NCBI GenBank assembly: GCA_022316685.1 | Contig: JAKJHU010000026.1 | Coordinates: 4,340,501 to 4,404,500, forward strand | Source of the DNA: Progne subis subis | Taxonomy: Eukaryota; Chordata; Aves; Passeriformes; Hirundinidae | Reading direction: 5' to 3' | DNA: 64,000 bases | Shown: positions 1-12,750 of the stretch, piece by piece | How the letters are laid out: every line of letters begins with the position of its first letter | Position numbering within the stretch: the stretch's first letter is position 1 | Translations under genes and position numbers: made by a program | Notes under the pieces: model-generated | Databases searched by the model: none | Told to the model about the DNA's origin: nothing | The model's input: the letters and a program-made list of their open reading frames with translations, nothing else

Positions 1-109
1 AAGGCTGTGTTCTTTTAACAAGTCAAGTGTGTATTTTGTCCACATCCCTCCAATTACAACATTGTTCCTGCTTTTCCAGTAGACTAGTTTAAGAAGCTAA
101 AGTGTTGTG

Positions 110-160
110 ATATATATATATATATTAAAAAAAAAAAAAAAAAAAAATAAAAAAAGAAAA
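110..160. repeat. (TA)n followed by A-rich tract
   Basis: About eight TA units run directly into a 21-base A run (127-147) and an A-rich tail. This is a simple repeat. The TA to poly-A transition could be a decayed retroposon tail, but no body of an element is recognisable beside it. Confidence 0.9.
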
Positions 161-2079
161 CCTATAATACTCTCTATTTGACCATATTTTTGTTTAGTTT
201 GTTCCCTTGGGAAGAGAAAAGAGATATGAATTCTGGATAATCTGATAACCACTGGATTATAGCAATTATATGATCACATTTTCTAGGCTTAATTTTTATT
301 TTTTTAAAGCTTGTGTAGCAAATTGAATTAATTTTACCAAATTTGAAATGCATTTATAGGAAAACACAGAATTGTTCCCATCTTGACTTTCTCTTGAAAC
401 ACATATACCATCTAAAATTCACTGATAAAGACCTATTGTTTAAAATTATACTTATATTACTTATTAAACCTCTGCATTTTCAGGAAAATGCAAACTTTTC
501 TGTTAGTATATTTATTTGAACATGAAAAAATCCATGCTGGGGAATTTTCAGATTAAAAAGGGTGCCAGTTTGAATCAAAGCCTTCAATTTTTTTAACAAT
601 TAAAGATAAATTCTTACATCCTTACAGGCATACAGTGGCATGAGAACTGGGCTGTAACAGAAGAGGCAAAAAATGGTTACTATGAAAATGCTGGAAATAC
701 CATCTGAGTTAGAGCAGCGGTGCCTACCACAGTGCTTTGCCGCTGGTAACAATACTGGGAAGCAAATGACAACAGTGTTGCAAACGCTAATAGTGTCACA
801 GTAAACAGAGCCCGCATCAGGCATTATCATTCCCTTTGGACAACTCAGCTCTCTAAACAGGTGACTGGTGCTGAGCCTTGGGTATGAGCTCTTGAGCCAC
901 TGCAATTACTGTACCCTGTTTTTATGGAAAAAACAGCTTTTTCTTATATTAATATTCAAATTAAGCTGTGTTAATTTGGTTGAAAGCTGGGGGTTCAGGG
1001 ACCAATTAACAATCACTTCAGATACTCCTGCCTCAAGGGTGGTACTACCAGTTGGAAGGGTTTGAAAATTGGAGGCTATATTGGTAATATCCTTCAATAT
1101 TTCTCAGGAATCTGGGCTAAGCCATTTAAAGAATGCAGCCAGTTGTTAATGCATTAGTATTTATCTCTCATAACCTTCATACTATCTTGTTTGTTCTACT
1201 ACTTGTTGTTCAGGGCGAAGTATTATTCATACAAGATTAATGATAAAGTGATAAGTAGATGAAAATTTATAATCCATAAAGAGGGTTGCTTTTGTTATTA
1301 AAGATTGCAATATAATCTAAAAAAGTAAAAGTGTGTAAAAACAACAGAAAAACGATATGAGTGTATGAACACCAAACTGCTTAATGTAATATTTAAGACA
1401 AAGAAAGTACATTTGAAGTATTTTCAAAAACACCCTCCAAATTTGCCCTCATGTGTTAATAATAATAATTTGTGTACAGATGCCTAAGTCTTTTCTAAGA
1501 CAAAGTCTGTCTGAAACTTAGTTTGTAACCTGGGTTTTTTTGTGTCTTGGTTGTATTTATTTAGATAGTTTCATGTGGAGAGGCATATATATTTCACAAT
1601 TTCATTTTTGATTGTTTATTGGAACAAGCTCCTCATTTTCTGATGGTTGATGTGTTTTGAATCAATGAGAAGATTAAAACTAAATTTCATTTTTAAAGTC
1701 TTGTATTTTCCAGATGCCAGACAAGGTTTGAACAAAAACCAGAACCAAAGTAAACTACTTGGCTACTACTTGGCAGAAAAAGCCTTTACAGAATCATTCA
1801 GGAATTACTGCTTTAAAAAAGGTGTTTGAAATGCAAGATTTTTTCATTAAATTCCTCCATTCAATATTTTATTTTAAACAAACACAGACTTTTCCAAGGC
1901 CACTTCCTCTCTCTGTTAAGGGATTACATTTGCAATCAACACAGGTAAATTTACAAGCATAACTAAACAACACAAAGTAAGGATGGATATAAAATTTAAG
2001 AGAGATTTATTTTTAAATCATGATTCTCTATCAGTTGGATATAGTAAAGGGTCTGGGGGAACTTCTGTATAGAAATCCA

Positions 2080-2108
2080 GCTTCTTCCAGTGTTAGACTG
2101 GAAGAAGC
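2080..2108. other. Perfect 12-bp inverted repeat (hairpin)
   Basis: Bases 2,080-2,091 and 2,097-2,108 are exact reverse complements (GCTTCTTCCAGT and ACTGGAAGAAGC) separated by a 5-base loop GTTAG. The pairing stops at both outer ends because A faces A. At 29 bases the structure is too short for a normal microRNA precursor, and there is no T-run downstream to suggest a terminator. Function unknown. Confidence 0.85.
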
Positions 2109-2788
2109 ACTCTAGATTAATTGTCACCTAGAAAACAAACCCACAGTCTCTTAATTGGCTGTTTCTTGTTGGGGTTAATCTGGAGTTTTGAAGGAAGTGG
2201 ACACTCATCTATCTGCTATTATTTCTGTTTTCTGGATTTTTGTTTAGGGTGTATTTGCTAGCTCTCTGGAAATTTAACTTACTTTTTCCTCTCTCCTCTC
2301 TTTTCTTAGATGCTCAGAATAGGAAAATAATTTGCTGTTATTGTCTAAAGTAAGGCTGCCACCTACTAAGGGAATGTTTGTCAAGATGATGATGTGAATA
2401 TTTCTTATCATCTTGTGGAAGAGTGCGTATCTAGGATTTGTGAAATTAAGGCAAGAGTTAATGACTTTTTTAAATCCAGCCTCCTTTCTCCTTGCATTAA
2501 CCCAGCTGGAGATCTTCAAGTGCATTGATTTGTTTTGTGAACACTGTTGTCATTTTAGTGGTGTTCATTTCAGCTGAGATTATCTTTAGTAGCTGATGGC
2601 TTTTTAATGTTTTAATTATCAAGTGTTTGCTGGTTACTGTCACAGACTGCCATGTAATAGAGTGCATTTAATCTTCATATTTGTATGCAATGGAGACCAA
2701 TCCGATAGGCATAAGCATTTTGCAGCTTTGTTCTTGTCTTAAAGGAAATATTATCTATTAGCTGACAATTTATTCCTTTAATTGTGGG

Positions 2789-2795
2789 TTTTTTT

Positions 2796-2870
<75 letters not shown>

Positions 2871-2970
2871 TTTTTTTTTTTTTTTTTTTTTTTTTTTTTG
2901 TTTTTTTTTTTGTTTTTTTTTTTTTTTTTTTTTTTTTTGTTTTTTGTTTGGGTTTTTTTTTTTAATTTTT
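2789..2970. repeat. Long interrupted poly-T tract (~180 bp)
   Basis: About 180 bases are almost pure T, broken by single G bases at irregular spacing of roughly 6 to 40 bases. Both strands give low-complexity open frames (poly-Phe or poly-Lys), which are artefacts. The single-base G interruptions suggest stepwise growth by slippage of a T/G-rich seed. Assembly length here is unreliable. Confidence 0.95.
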
Positions 2971-4779
2971 CCTATTGTCCAAAGCATCACAAGCAATTGG
3001 TTCTTGCTTTTCCCAACAACTTATTTCTCTCTGCAACCTTGCCTTTCTCTATTGATTATGTGCCACTGGCACAGTAAACTGCTGTCTACAGTGGAAGATT
3101 TGGATGTACAAAGAAATTAATTCATGTGAGGTAGACTTGGACTGGTATTGTGAGGTTGGGAAACAAAATCGGCAGCAACTGAGCTTGTCTTAATCTCTGG
3201 AGGCTTTCTTTGCAATTGATGAAGGAAAGAGAACAGACGCACATCCCACAGCAATTTCAAAGCCATGGGCTCTCTGTCTCTGTCTTAATTTCTTCACTCA
3301 CTTCCAGGAAAGCACACAGATTAGTTTCCTGCTCTGAGCTGCACTTACAGCCACCTCACACACTGTTCAAAGGACTGGAGATCCTCCTTGAGCTGAGGGA
3401 GAATTTTCCTTCTCTCCCTCCTCTCCTCCCTCCCTATGTTCCTCCCATCCACCTTTTACTCTTTGCCCTCCATAGGTCAGCACTCCCATGGAAGCAATAG
3501 CCCTGGATTGCTCCACTTAGAGTCTAAAAGATAAACTCTTTTTTTGGTTTTGGGCGGTGTTTTTGTTTGTTTGTTTGGGTTGTTTTTTGTTTTTTTTAAT
3601 GCTGTTTCTTCCCCTCTTCTTTCTTTCACATCTGACTGAAGCAGAAAAAAAAAAAAAAAAAAAAAAAGCCCACTTGTTAAATCTATTTTAACCCCTTGGG
3701 AAAAGCACTGTTTCTACATTCAAGACACAATTAAATAATTAAATACACATCTCCATACTGACACAGCGTTAAATCTCTGCCTGGTCTCCCGATTTATAGG
3801 AACTCAGCTGTGTTTGATTTTCTAATCTCAGCACGTTCAATGAGGTAGTCCTGCCAACAATGTGTTTTATTTAGATCTCTGTTTTCAATAATTTATCCTC
3901 TTACACTCAAAATCTTATGGTGGGTCAAAGGGAAGACACTGCATATATGGAGTTAGGAGTGTGTTGATTGTTTTAAAGTAGTAATTTTCTAATTAGATAC
4001 TAAAAATTCATTGTATTTCAATCCTGTCACTATGATGTCTTTTCTCCCAGGTAACAAGAGCCTTTTTTATTTACCTCTACAGGTGTAGGTCCTCGGCTTG
4101 ATTTGACAGGTCTGTGTAGGGCTCTACTGGCTCAGACACACACAAAAGTGAAATATAAAAGTCAGTTGACACCCTCCAAATATTTTTGTACCATTCATAG
4201 CTTCAAAATTTGATCAGGGAACTGTATCCACTCACATATAGTGACATTTTTGAACAATAAATAGATTTCCAAGACTGATCATTTACCTGGAGAGCAAACC
4301 TTAATAACTTTTGAGTTGCACAAAAATGTTCAGGGTCTGTGAACTGCAATCCTTCCTCGGAGTCAATGGAAATTGTGAGCACTGAAATGTAAAAAGAATT
4401 GATCAATCTATTGGATTAGCATGCCCCTGACCTACTATCCAACATTTATATTAATGAAGGCTGACAAGTTGCTTTAACCCAAAGATGTGTTTGCTTTTAG
4501 GTAATTTACAAATAGTGCCCTATACATTTTCGGAGTGCAACACAGAAAAGAAAAAATCTATTTCTGGATCTCTAATTCATTGAACTGTTCTGCCAGTGCC
4601 ATCTGTGGTTTGTGCATTGAGATTTCAGAACTCAGTTCTGACAGGGATTGCTTTCTTCTCTGTTGACCATCTGTCACAGGTGTAGGTACCAGAACACATA
4701 ATATTAATTTCATAGATTAAAACTGCAGTTGGACTGACATGCTTGCTTTTTACTGCAAGGGTCTGCTTTGGGTACCTTT
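2971..4779. other. AT-rich sequence with short simple repeats
   Basis: No gene or transposon is recognised. A pyrimidine-rich patch lies near 3,400-3,470, a T/G-rich tract at 3,540-3,600 and a 23-base A run at 3,645-3,667. The rest is unstructured AT-rich DNA. Confidence 0.55.
3645..3667. repeat. Poly-A run
   Basis: An uninterrupted run of 23 A bases. There is no recognisable retroposed body upstream, so it is called only as a homopolymer. Confidence 0.9.
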
Positions 4780-4780
<1 letters not shown>

Positions 4781-4811
<31 letters not shown>

Positions 4812-4880
4812 GGTTTGGTTTGTTTTTGTGTGTGTGTGTGTGTTTTTGTGGGTTTTGGTTTTTTGGTTTTTTTTTTTTTG
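4781..4880. repeat. (GTT)n / (TG)n / T-G-rich compound microsatellite
   Basis: Roughly eleven GTT units (4,781-4,813) are followed by T/G-rich sequence with an alternating TG stretch (4,827-4,842) and a poly-T run ending near 4,879. It is a compound simple repeat. Reading frames through it give poly-Cys or poly-Asn artefacts. Confidence 0.92.
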
Positions 4881-7020
4881 ACATTCAGAAATGGGCTTGT
4901 GGATCTCAGTTAAGTTTCTGTAAAAGAAAACCAAAAACATTAGGTTCCCATTGATTTATGAAGCAGAAATATTTGCAGGAAGAAGTCTTGAACAGCTTGT
5001 TTGTTCAGCTCAGCAGCAGGGACAGCCTGCAGATGATTAGTTCCACTCATGCCCATATGTGTCATGGCAGTAAATACTGATTATTACAAATGGGTTTGTA
5101 GGAGATTAGGCTAATTGAACAAAAAATCAAAACCAAATGTATATTGGTGGTTTGAAACTGTGTAAATAATAAGAGGTCTGTTTCATGTTTGCATTACTGC
5201 TTTTAAAGGGAGCAGAGTTATGCAAATACATGCAAAAATCTCTCTAGGGTGTTACTGGTTATCATGTGTCACAGTTTTCAGTTTTAACAAGCTGTCTCTT
5301 TAAGACAAAAAGAAAGGACCAGATTTCCAAAAGCACCATATACTAGAGAGACCTTGAGAATGTGACAGATTCATTTCATGGAACGTTGAGGTTCCAAAAT
5401 TGTGTATTTATTCCATAATGGGACTAAAATTAAATGTGTTCCAATGCCTTTATTAAAATGGATGGCTAAAAAGAATGGTTTTGTTCCCCCTGTTCAACAA
5501 GAACAAGTCCAGTTCTTGTTCTCACTTCTGCCTGTTATTTTCCATCTTTTCAGAACATAACAAGTCAAAACAGATATGATTTCTCAGAGAACTGTGTGTT
5601 TTTATCATGATTGTTTTGGTACTGTACTGTAAGCAAGCAACTGCTTTTTTATGTTGCCGCTTCAGCCACCATACTAACAGTGCAACCTTAGGCATGGATG
5701 TAATTTCTAAGGGTGCTTGTAATGTAAAGGCTATACTGGATTTTGAATCTTTGGGTCAAAGCCTCACAGTGCAGACTGAAGTGCATAAATTGTAGAAATT
5801 TCCATTAAGAAGCTTAATAGTTTCATTAAGTATAACTACTACTATATTGATGTCATTTATTGGTCCTAATCAAGGGTTGAAATCCTCATCAGGAAGTCAT
5901 AATAACCTATGCTTTCCCTCCATAATGCTTGAAGTTACCATCAGCTTTGTTAATATGAGGATCTTCCCTCATACACTTTAGGAGGATGTCTGCAGTGACA
6001 ACAGTCAAGAAGTGTAGTATTTCTTCTCAAAAATATTTTTGTGCACACATTATCTTGGATATTACCATCAGAAGATGGTTAGAAGCTGCCTTTGTTTTTT
6101 AAAGAGGAACCTTTGAAACCTGAGTATTTATGTCCTACACCCTCCTTTAAGAAACAAAGTTGATTCAGAATTTAGGGTAACACACAGAGGTAATAACTGC
6201 TTGAGTTTTTGGAGCGGTGTATGAAATTGTTCAGATATGTATTCCTTCTCTTTCTCCACAAATTTAGCCAGAGAATTTGAAGACCAATAATAATAATACT
6301 TGAAAAATTTAGCATCAAGTATTTCATCATGGCTCACTTACACTGGTGTCCTGGCTAAATGACAGGTTGCAAACAAACTGATAACTTTTTATTAAAGCTG
6401 CAAAATATGAATAAATGGATTAAGGTTCTGTGTGTTTAGAGTGTAGAACATAGAAGGCTGTATATAACACATATAATTATGTATTAGTTCTACTAAAGAT
6501 TGTCACAGCTCTTCTTTCAGGGGAAAAACAAAACAAAACAAACCCCCAGTGAAATGTCCTCTGTAACGCTATTTAGTCATAGTTAAGTAAAAAAGAAATT
6601 GATATATAAACGAGTAAAAAGAATGGTTGTTAGGGTGAGCCAATAAAGATAATATTTATTTTATAAGATAAAACTGGGAGCACTTACTCTTTTCAGTCCA
6701 GAAAGAAAAATGAAAGTATAGAGAGTAAAGGTTGTTATCAGGAAGTACAGAAAGCTGCAGAACTGGCAAGATGCAGGGAGAAAAAATTAGCTGTTGATTC
6801 CAAACTACTGCCCCTGGTGGAGAGCAAAGGGGTATCAGGAATATTTGTTAGTACTGTGACTGCTTTGTTTGTTTCTGATGGAAGATACTGTTTTCTGTTA
6901 ATTTGATTTTTTTCTTTCTTTGTTTCTGAAAGATTTTTAACGTTTTTGGAAATTTTTCAAGAATCATTCTGGTACATTTGCAAATTCTATGAAAAAAATT
7001 GCAAGTGATCAAGTAATAGG
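4881..7020. other. AT-rich sequence without recognised feature
   Basis: No coding, RNA or transposon signature was found. Composition is even and AT-rich. Short open frames here have no recognisable domain. Confidence 0.5.
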
Positions 7021-7050
7021 CTTTTTGTGGGGGTTTTTTTGGTTTTTTTT

Positions 7051-7089
<39 letters not shown>

Positions 7090-7090
7090 A
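7021..7090. repeat. T-rich tract with 36-base poly-T
   Basis: A G/T-rich lead-in is followed by an uninterrupted T run from 7,053 to 7,088. It is a simple repeat with no element attached that I can identify. Confidence 0.92.
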
Positions 7091-7568
7091 GCTTTATTAA
7101 TATCTGTTTCAGAAGCAAAAGATGAGTTTTTAATTCTAAGAAAGCCTTCTTCACAAATTCACCTTTCACTTTCTCAGATGTATTCAATGTTTAGACAAAA
7201 GGCTTCCAGCAGAGTTTTTCTGTTCAAGGAGGCAAAATGACCACAGAAGAAGATAGGACCTTTATGGCAAAGGGATATTTGACTGTGGGACTCTCTTGTG
7301 GCAGAGATCAGATGAATATTTGTCTTTTAACTTCTTAAAAAGTTGAGATAAAACTCCTCTTTCCATGTACTTAATATGTGATTGAGTGGTAGGGAAAGTC
7401 CTCAACTGTATAAAAATACAAGAGATGAAGAAAAAAAAAATCATACTCTCTAAAGACTAACATTTCTAACTGCATCGAACTGATTCAATTTCATATTACC
7501 CTTTTATATCTGATATTTCTGAGATATTGCTTCCTGCTATAAGATGAATGAGCTGATCTCTGTAAATT

Positions 7569-7647
7569 AAAAAAAAAAAAAAAAAGAAAGAAAGAAAGAA
7601 AGAAAGAAAGGAAAAAAAAAAAAAAAGAAAGAAAGAAAAAAAAAAAT
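7569..7647. repeat. Poly-A with (GAAA)n microsatellite
   Basis: An A run is followed by about six GAAA units (7,586-7,610), another A run and two further GAAA units. It is a purine-only stretch of about 80 bases. Confidence 0.93.
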
Positions 7648-7789
7648 ATCACCTACTTTTTTCCTGAATTTCAAAACTTCAGGCTTTGCGTCCCAGCTAT
7701 TTTTTGTTATTTCAGACAGAATGCTGTTTCAGTTTTGTTGTTGTTGTCTGGCAGTGGCTGAGGGAATTTCCTAGTTTTTGTTGCATAAT

Positions 7790-7910
7790 CCAAAAATCAT
7801 AGAATTCTGCTCCTCTCAGGACCACATAAAACTATGTAATATGTCCAAGGCCACTGACCAGATGCTCCTTGAACTCTAAGAAGTTTCATGCCTTTAAAAA
7901 TTGCAAGTCT
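7790..7910 (-). mobile_element. CR1 LINE 3'-end fragment
   Basis: Read on the minus strand this ends with the CR1 3' terminal style TCTATGATTTT. Upstream of that it carries a diverged match to the CR1 3'UTR (the motif for 'opportunity to exceed length: CTTGAACTCT' lies at about 7,868 on the plus strand). Bird CR1 copies are normally truncated at the 5' end, keeping only a hundred or so bases of 3'UTR, and this fits that habit. The copy is old: only a few blocks of the family pattern are still readable. Identification rests on recalled family pattern, not on a search. Confidence 0.6.
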
Positions 7911-10900
7911 GTATATTTGAATTGAATTACACAAGGCAATTAATGGCTTTATACTATGTCTGTACTCATGCAAACAAATACTTGCCCTCTTTCTTGCACT
8001 GCTTACCCCCCAGTTTAGAATGGTTTAGAAATGTCATTCTTCTCTTTCTCTTTTCTTAAGAATTTTTAGTTCTGCCAAGAAGAGTAAGACAAGTTAGACA
8101 AAGATGTCAGGATGGTCTGTGGCACTACAGTCTGCGTCTCAACTTAAAAAACCTGGGTACTAAGCAGGCTTCTTACTCAATTTCCTCTCTCTCGGACATA
8201 ATTAGGTTATTGGAGGGTTGTGGTACAGTAGGAAATAGCTTAGAAAAAACTTTGATGCCTATAGCTATTCCACAATAAAATAGTTCAATCATCAAAACTA
8301 CATTTGGCACTCTGTAATGACCATTTAATGAAATTAAAGTGATAGAGTGATGGGAAAAGCTTGGTTGTTTATGCATTAGTTTAAGATTCTTTCTTAAGTA
8401 ATGCAACCAATTTGATTGCATTGGGGAGAAAGTGATACATTAACTGCTAGAAAAATTGTGCAACTTTTTTTTTTATTTGGACAGGGTGTGAGGGGAACCA
8501 GGAAAGTGTTGAGTCTCCCTTCAAAATTTTGCTGTTTGTTCAGGGCTTTTTTTGTTGTGCTTTAATCCAACTTGTTGATAACAAAGGCACTCCAAAAAGT
8601 ATGAACTTCCTTTACCTCCTGCATTTTTTTAGTTTTCCCCATACAGGTAAACCCTTCAGAAGGTGGAGCACAATGAATTCTTCGTTTATACTTTGTGCAG
8701 TGCCAGCCTAGCTGGTACTAACATGTATGGTAATCATTTGTGTCATGCAGGAAACCCACAGGAAAGAGCTTATGCCAGATTCTGAATATATAGTGTAAAA
8801 TTTTAATGCAGAAATTGCATCAACCTTCAATCAAACACGTGTACATTTACATCACTTCTTCATCCCTGCAGTAGTCTTCACCCAATCCTTGTTTTATGTC
8901 TGCATCCATTTTTCTGTTATCCATCCAATATCCAATAATTTCTAGACTGCTGTGTCGTCAGAATACTACTGTTGATTTTCCTGCAAATTCAGTTTCACTC
9001 ATAGTGTAAACATGGGGGTTTGAAAAATATAATCCTCTAGGAAGTTCTCAGAATATGACTCCTAAAATAAATTAAGATAGCTGAAACCCTTGGGTGCTAT
9101 GCAGAAAAATGTTTAATGTTTATGAAGTGCCTAACAGGTGATTAACTGCTAATATGTCTCCTCACAGCCCTAGAGAGAGTTTAGTTATAATAAATAGGAA
9201 AGAAGGGGCTATAAATTCCCAGGTTTTTTTGGTTTTTTGAACTAAGTTGAAGTGTGTACCTCCTGTGTTTCAAAAGCTATCCTTCAGATATTTCAGTTAT
9301 TTCAACTGTTGGAGAGGCAACAAAGACTCAGATCTCATGGCATTTTGAAGTTGTATTATTACTAACTTCAAAGATTATTGAGCATTTTTGAGATCACCAT
9401 GAAATTTCCTTTATGCAACAGCCTCAGGGATTTCACATCATTGCTTGAATTTAACCTAAAAATTTATCTGTTGCCTTCCTTCAATTCTTGCTCTTTCAGC
9501 TAATAATTCTTTTTAAAGTTGATTTAATTTGTAATCAGTATTGAAGAGATACTTCCAAACTCTAAAATAAAATTGGCCAGTGCTATGTTTGACAGGATTA
9601 GTGATAATGGGGAGAAAAATTGAACTTCATATATTTTAGTGTTGGATAAATGCACAATTGCTAAAGTTTATTCCTTCCAGACAGATACATACACATCAGT
9701 TATGCTTTATAATAAGTGTTGGGAGGAAAAGCAAAAGGTAAGTTCTCATGTTTACCATACTGTAGATATAATTGATCCATTAGAACATCATTATCACTGA
9801 ATAGTCCCAACTGCCTTCAAATTATGTATCCCAGCGCAGCATCTCTTTTCATCCTTTGTTCAATTGGCATGGTTAACTCTCCAGTAACACTAGTACTCCA
9901 ACCATGTGTATGAACTGAAAAATCAATCTGGGAATTGAAATATTATATCTTGTGCTCAATGACCTCTGCTGGCATCCAATGGCAGAAGGAAAGAAATGGT
10001 TTCCCCCTAAAATCTGCCAAGTTGCTCTTCTTTTCGTGGTGAAGTTTATATGTTTGTTTAGTTGTGATTTTTTCTGAGCTGTGAGAAAATAAGAGACTCA
10101 GAGGCTATCAAGAGAATATTTTCCAAGATTTATTAGTGTGCTTGCACTGCTTAACTACTTTTGGCAAAAAGATTCTGTGGTAGAAGTTAATGGAGTCATA
10201 CTTATTTCTGACTTCTATACATATTATTTTTAAATTGCTGGAAATTACACAAAACTCATTGAATATATGTTGTGCAAAGGCCTTCTGCATGCTAGATACA
10301 TTATATTGGCTAAAAGATCAAATTAATAAATCTATAAAATAAAAGGTGTACTGTATCTCTTGTTCAGCTCAAAACATAGAAAGCAGCTCTATCGTCTATG
10401 CAAGTTTTTGGACCAAGCAAAATCTATCTGTGTCAAGGATGGGGCTTTAATTCCAATACCAAGCTAGGAGGCCAACCTGCTATCAGTCTTAGTAATAAAA
10501 ACATTCATATTTCCTTGTGGGAAACAGCTCATGCAAAACAGTCTGAAAGAGTATAAACTCTTTATATGTGCGAGTACAAGAAAACAGCTGGTTTGAGAAC
10601 ACCCAGCTGGTTTGAGAATCAGCTCTCATTCTGGTTTTGCATTGTTCTTGCAGGATTAAGAACTTTCACAGTCAATTTAAGAAATAGATCTGGAAATGTA
10701 AATTATCATTAAAAATGTACCTAGTTTCTACGTTGATTCATCATTACCTGAAGCGATTGCTTACCACAACATCCATCCTTCATTGAAAATTTCCCATTCC
10801 AACCACGCACAGCTATTCTATAGCAGTGGAAAAAAAATGGTAATATCTTTTAATCAACATGTTCCACAATTAATTTAGTGAGCTTTTTGAACAGAGTCAA

Positions 10901-11255
10901 ATAGTTTTCTAGTCATCTTTCAAAGTCTCTTCTAGACTAATTTTATTTTATATGTGTAGGAAGCTGTTGTGAATCCAAAAGTCAGCATTAAGAAAATCTT
11001 TGCAGCAGCCCAAAAACCCAGGGTAGAAAGGAGATGCATTACATATGGTTCTGTGTGGGGATAGAGAAGGAATTTCCTGGAGAAAAGTTCACTCCCTTCA
11101 ATCCATGTATTTCAATCAATATTGAAATATATTTCTGTCTTTATTTCTCTTTTATCCTCTCTGGATTTCCTTGCTTCTTACCCTTACTCTTCTAATCTAA
11201 TTGGTCTGCCAACTGTTCTTTGTGCTGAGGTTACCAATCTGTGCGTGTTGTCTTA
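7911..11255. other. AT-rich sequence without recognised gene or repeat
   Basis: No exon or transposon was identified. One short tandem duplication at 10,585-10,618 is listed separately. The remainder is unstructured AT-rich DNA. Confidence 0.5.
10585..10618. repeat. 15-bp direct repeat, 19-bp period
   Basis: CAGCTGGTTTGAGAA occurs at 10,585-10,599 and again at 10,604-10,618, exactly conserved. It is a small tandem duplication and each copy includes a CAGCTG E-box palindrome. Confidence 0.9.
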
Positions 11256-11520
11256 CTAGTTGAGATAGCTGGAGAGAAGAACTCTAAGAGGAAGCCCTAG
11301 AAGTGTATCTCCAATGCACACCAGTGAGGGGAAGAGCCAGAATACAGAGGCTGCAGGAGCCTTCTGCCAGGACAGTGAGGTGTGTGACAGCCACAGGGCA
11401 GTGTGGTGACTCGCAGGTGCCAGGCATGTGGAAACATTGTCACCTGGGAAGTTGTCAGTGGCTCTGGGTAGGGTGGGCAGGCATAAGTTAAAGACCTCAT
11501 ACTCCATTAATGTGGGTTGA
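11256..11520. other. GC-richer block, possibly an unrecognised old repeat
   Basis: This block is clearly richer in G and C than the surrounding AT-rich DNA. It carries overlapping open frames on both strands, which is typical of composition and not of coding. I see no TG...CA ends with a target-site duplication, no polyadenylation signal and no CR1 motif. It could be a decayed LTR, a fragment of an unnamed repeat, or a conserved non-coding element. I cannot decide from sequence alone. Confidence 0.35.
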
Positions 11521-11544
11521 TGCAGGGCCAGTCAACACTACTGG

Positions 11545-11644
11545 AAAACAATAACAGAAAAAAACCAAAACAAAACAACAAAACAACAACACCAACAAAA
11601 ACAAAACAAAACAAAACAAAACAAACCCAAAAAACAAAAAACAC
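11545..11644. repeat. A/C-rich (CAAAA)n simple repeat
   Basis: About 100 bases made almost only of A and C with CAAAA and CAA units. It is followed after about 45 bases by the 48-base poly-T run, so a poly-A-like and a poly-T tract face each other across a short spacer. Confidence 0.9.
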
Positions 11645-11684
11645 AACCCTCTTAGTCAAATAAAGCATGTAGAAAGATAAATAC

Positions 11685-11688
<4 letters not shown>

Positions 11689-11736
<48 letters not shown>
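11689..11736. repeat. 48-base poly-T run
   Basis: An uninterrupted homopolymer of T. No transposon body is visible next to it. Confidence 0.95.
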
Positions 11737-11741
<5 letters not shown>

Positions 11742-12707
11742 CATAGAACACTTCATTAACATTCAATATTAGGTCAATATTATGCCAAAGGGAGAAGTGC
11801 ACACCTGGTAATTACTGTCCTATAAACCTAAATACTAAAATTAATGTGGAAGTTTTTAACAAGAAGTCAGTAAGAGTCTAAGGCAATATGAATTACTATT
11901 CTTTAAGTAAATGAATACTGGAAAGTCAGAATGACAAAATTCACCAAATCACCAAATTTACACAGTTCAATTGAATTTTTTGTCTCATTACATAAAGAGA
12001 CAGGAGTCAAATACACTTAAAAATAATAATTAAGAAATAGGTCTCAAATTGCCCTGGATTTCTATACCTTTGTATAATCCATCGCTTTCTAAGAGTCATT
12101 TTTCTTTAATAGTCAACAAGGAAAACAGATTAAGCAGCATATTATTGTCACAATATGGGGCATGCATATATTCTTAGATTTACATGTTAAAAATGCATCT
12201 TTTGAGATGTTTTAATAAGAAGAAATGTTCCTGTTAAGGGATTAATGAATTGAACAACTGCATCAGTACATTATTAAAAGAATCATGTTTTATTTTAGAA
12301 TACTTTAATATTTATCCTCAATATGCAAATCTACATGGTATGCAAAATGAAAACATGTAGGATGTTTTATTTGCATGTTAAATACTCTCAGTGTTGAACC
12401 TATCCTGTATGGCTTGTTCCCCATCATGTCACTTTTTATTCCTATATTGCATGTCACATTGTTTAATAACAGATTCACAGGCTGTATTTCAATCGAAATT
12501 TTCTCTTTCTTTTTATATTGGCTTTGTTAATCTGTTGGGTGTAAATATCTTCCATCTGACCATAGCTGTTTGTTTAATGCTTAGAAATTTTATACTGGAG
12601 GAAGATGGTTTCCAATCAAACTTCCACATCCTTGAAAACGTGCTGTAAGCAAACCTTAGAACTTTATGTTTTCAGCTGAATTGTTTTTTTAGGTTGTTTT
12701 TCAGTGT

Positions 12708-12750
12708 GTTTTGTTTGTTTGTTTGTTTTTTGTTTTGTTTTGTTTTTAAG
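12708..12750. repeat. (GTTT)n / (GTTTT)n tract
   Basis: T-rich sequence with regular G bases every four to six positions. It is a simple repeat. Confidence 0.85.

Larger units (their letters stand above)
1..2788. other. AT-rich sequence without recognised gene
   Basis: This stretch is AT-rich with stop codons frequent in all frames. I recognise no exon, RNA gene or dated transposon in it. It holds a (TA)n run followed by an A-rich tract (110-160) and a short perfect hairpin at 2,080-2,108, listed separately. The open frames present (up to about 100 codons) have no recognisable domain, no biased codon use and no splice context that I can defend. Confidence 0.6.

Noticed and set aside
2080..2108. 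microRNA precursor
   Set aside because: The stem is only 12 bp with no pairing beyond it. A precursor needs a stem of about 30 bp or more.
2778..3120. Poly-Phe and poly-Lys open frames
   Set aside because: Translation of the interrupted poly-T tract on either strand.
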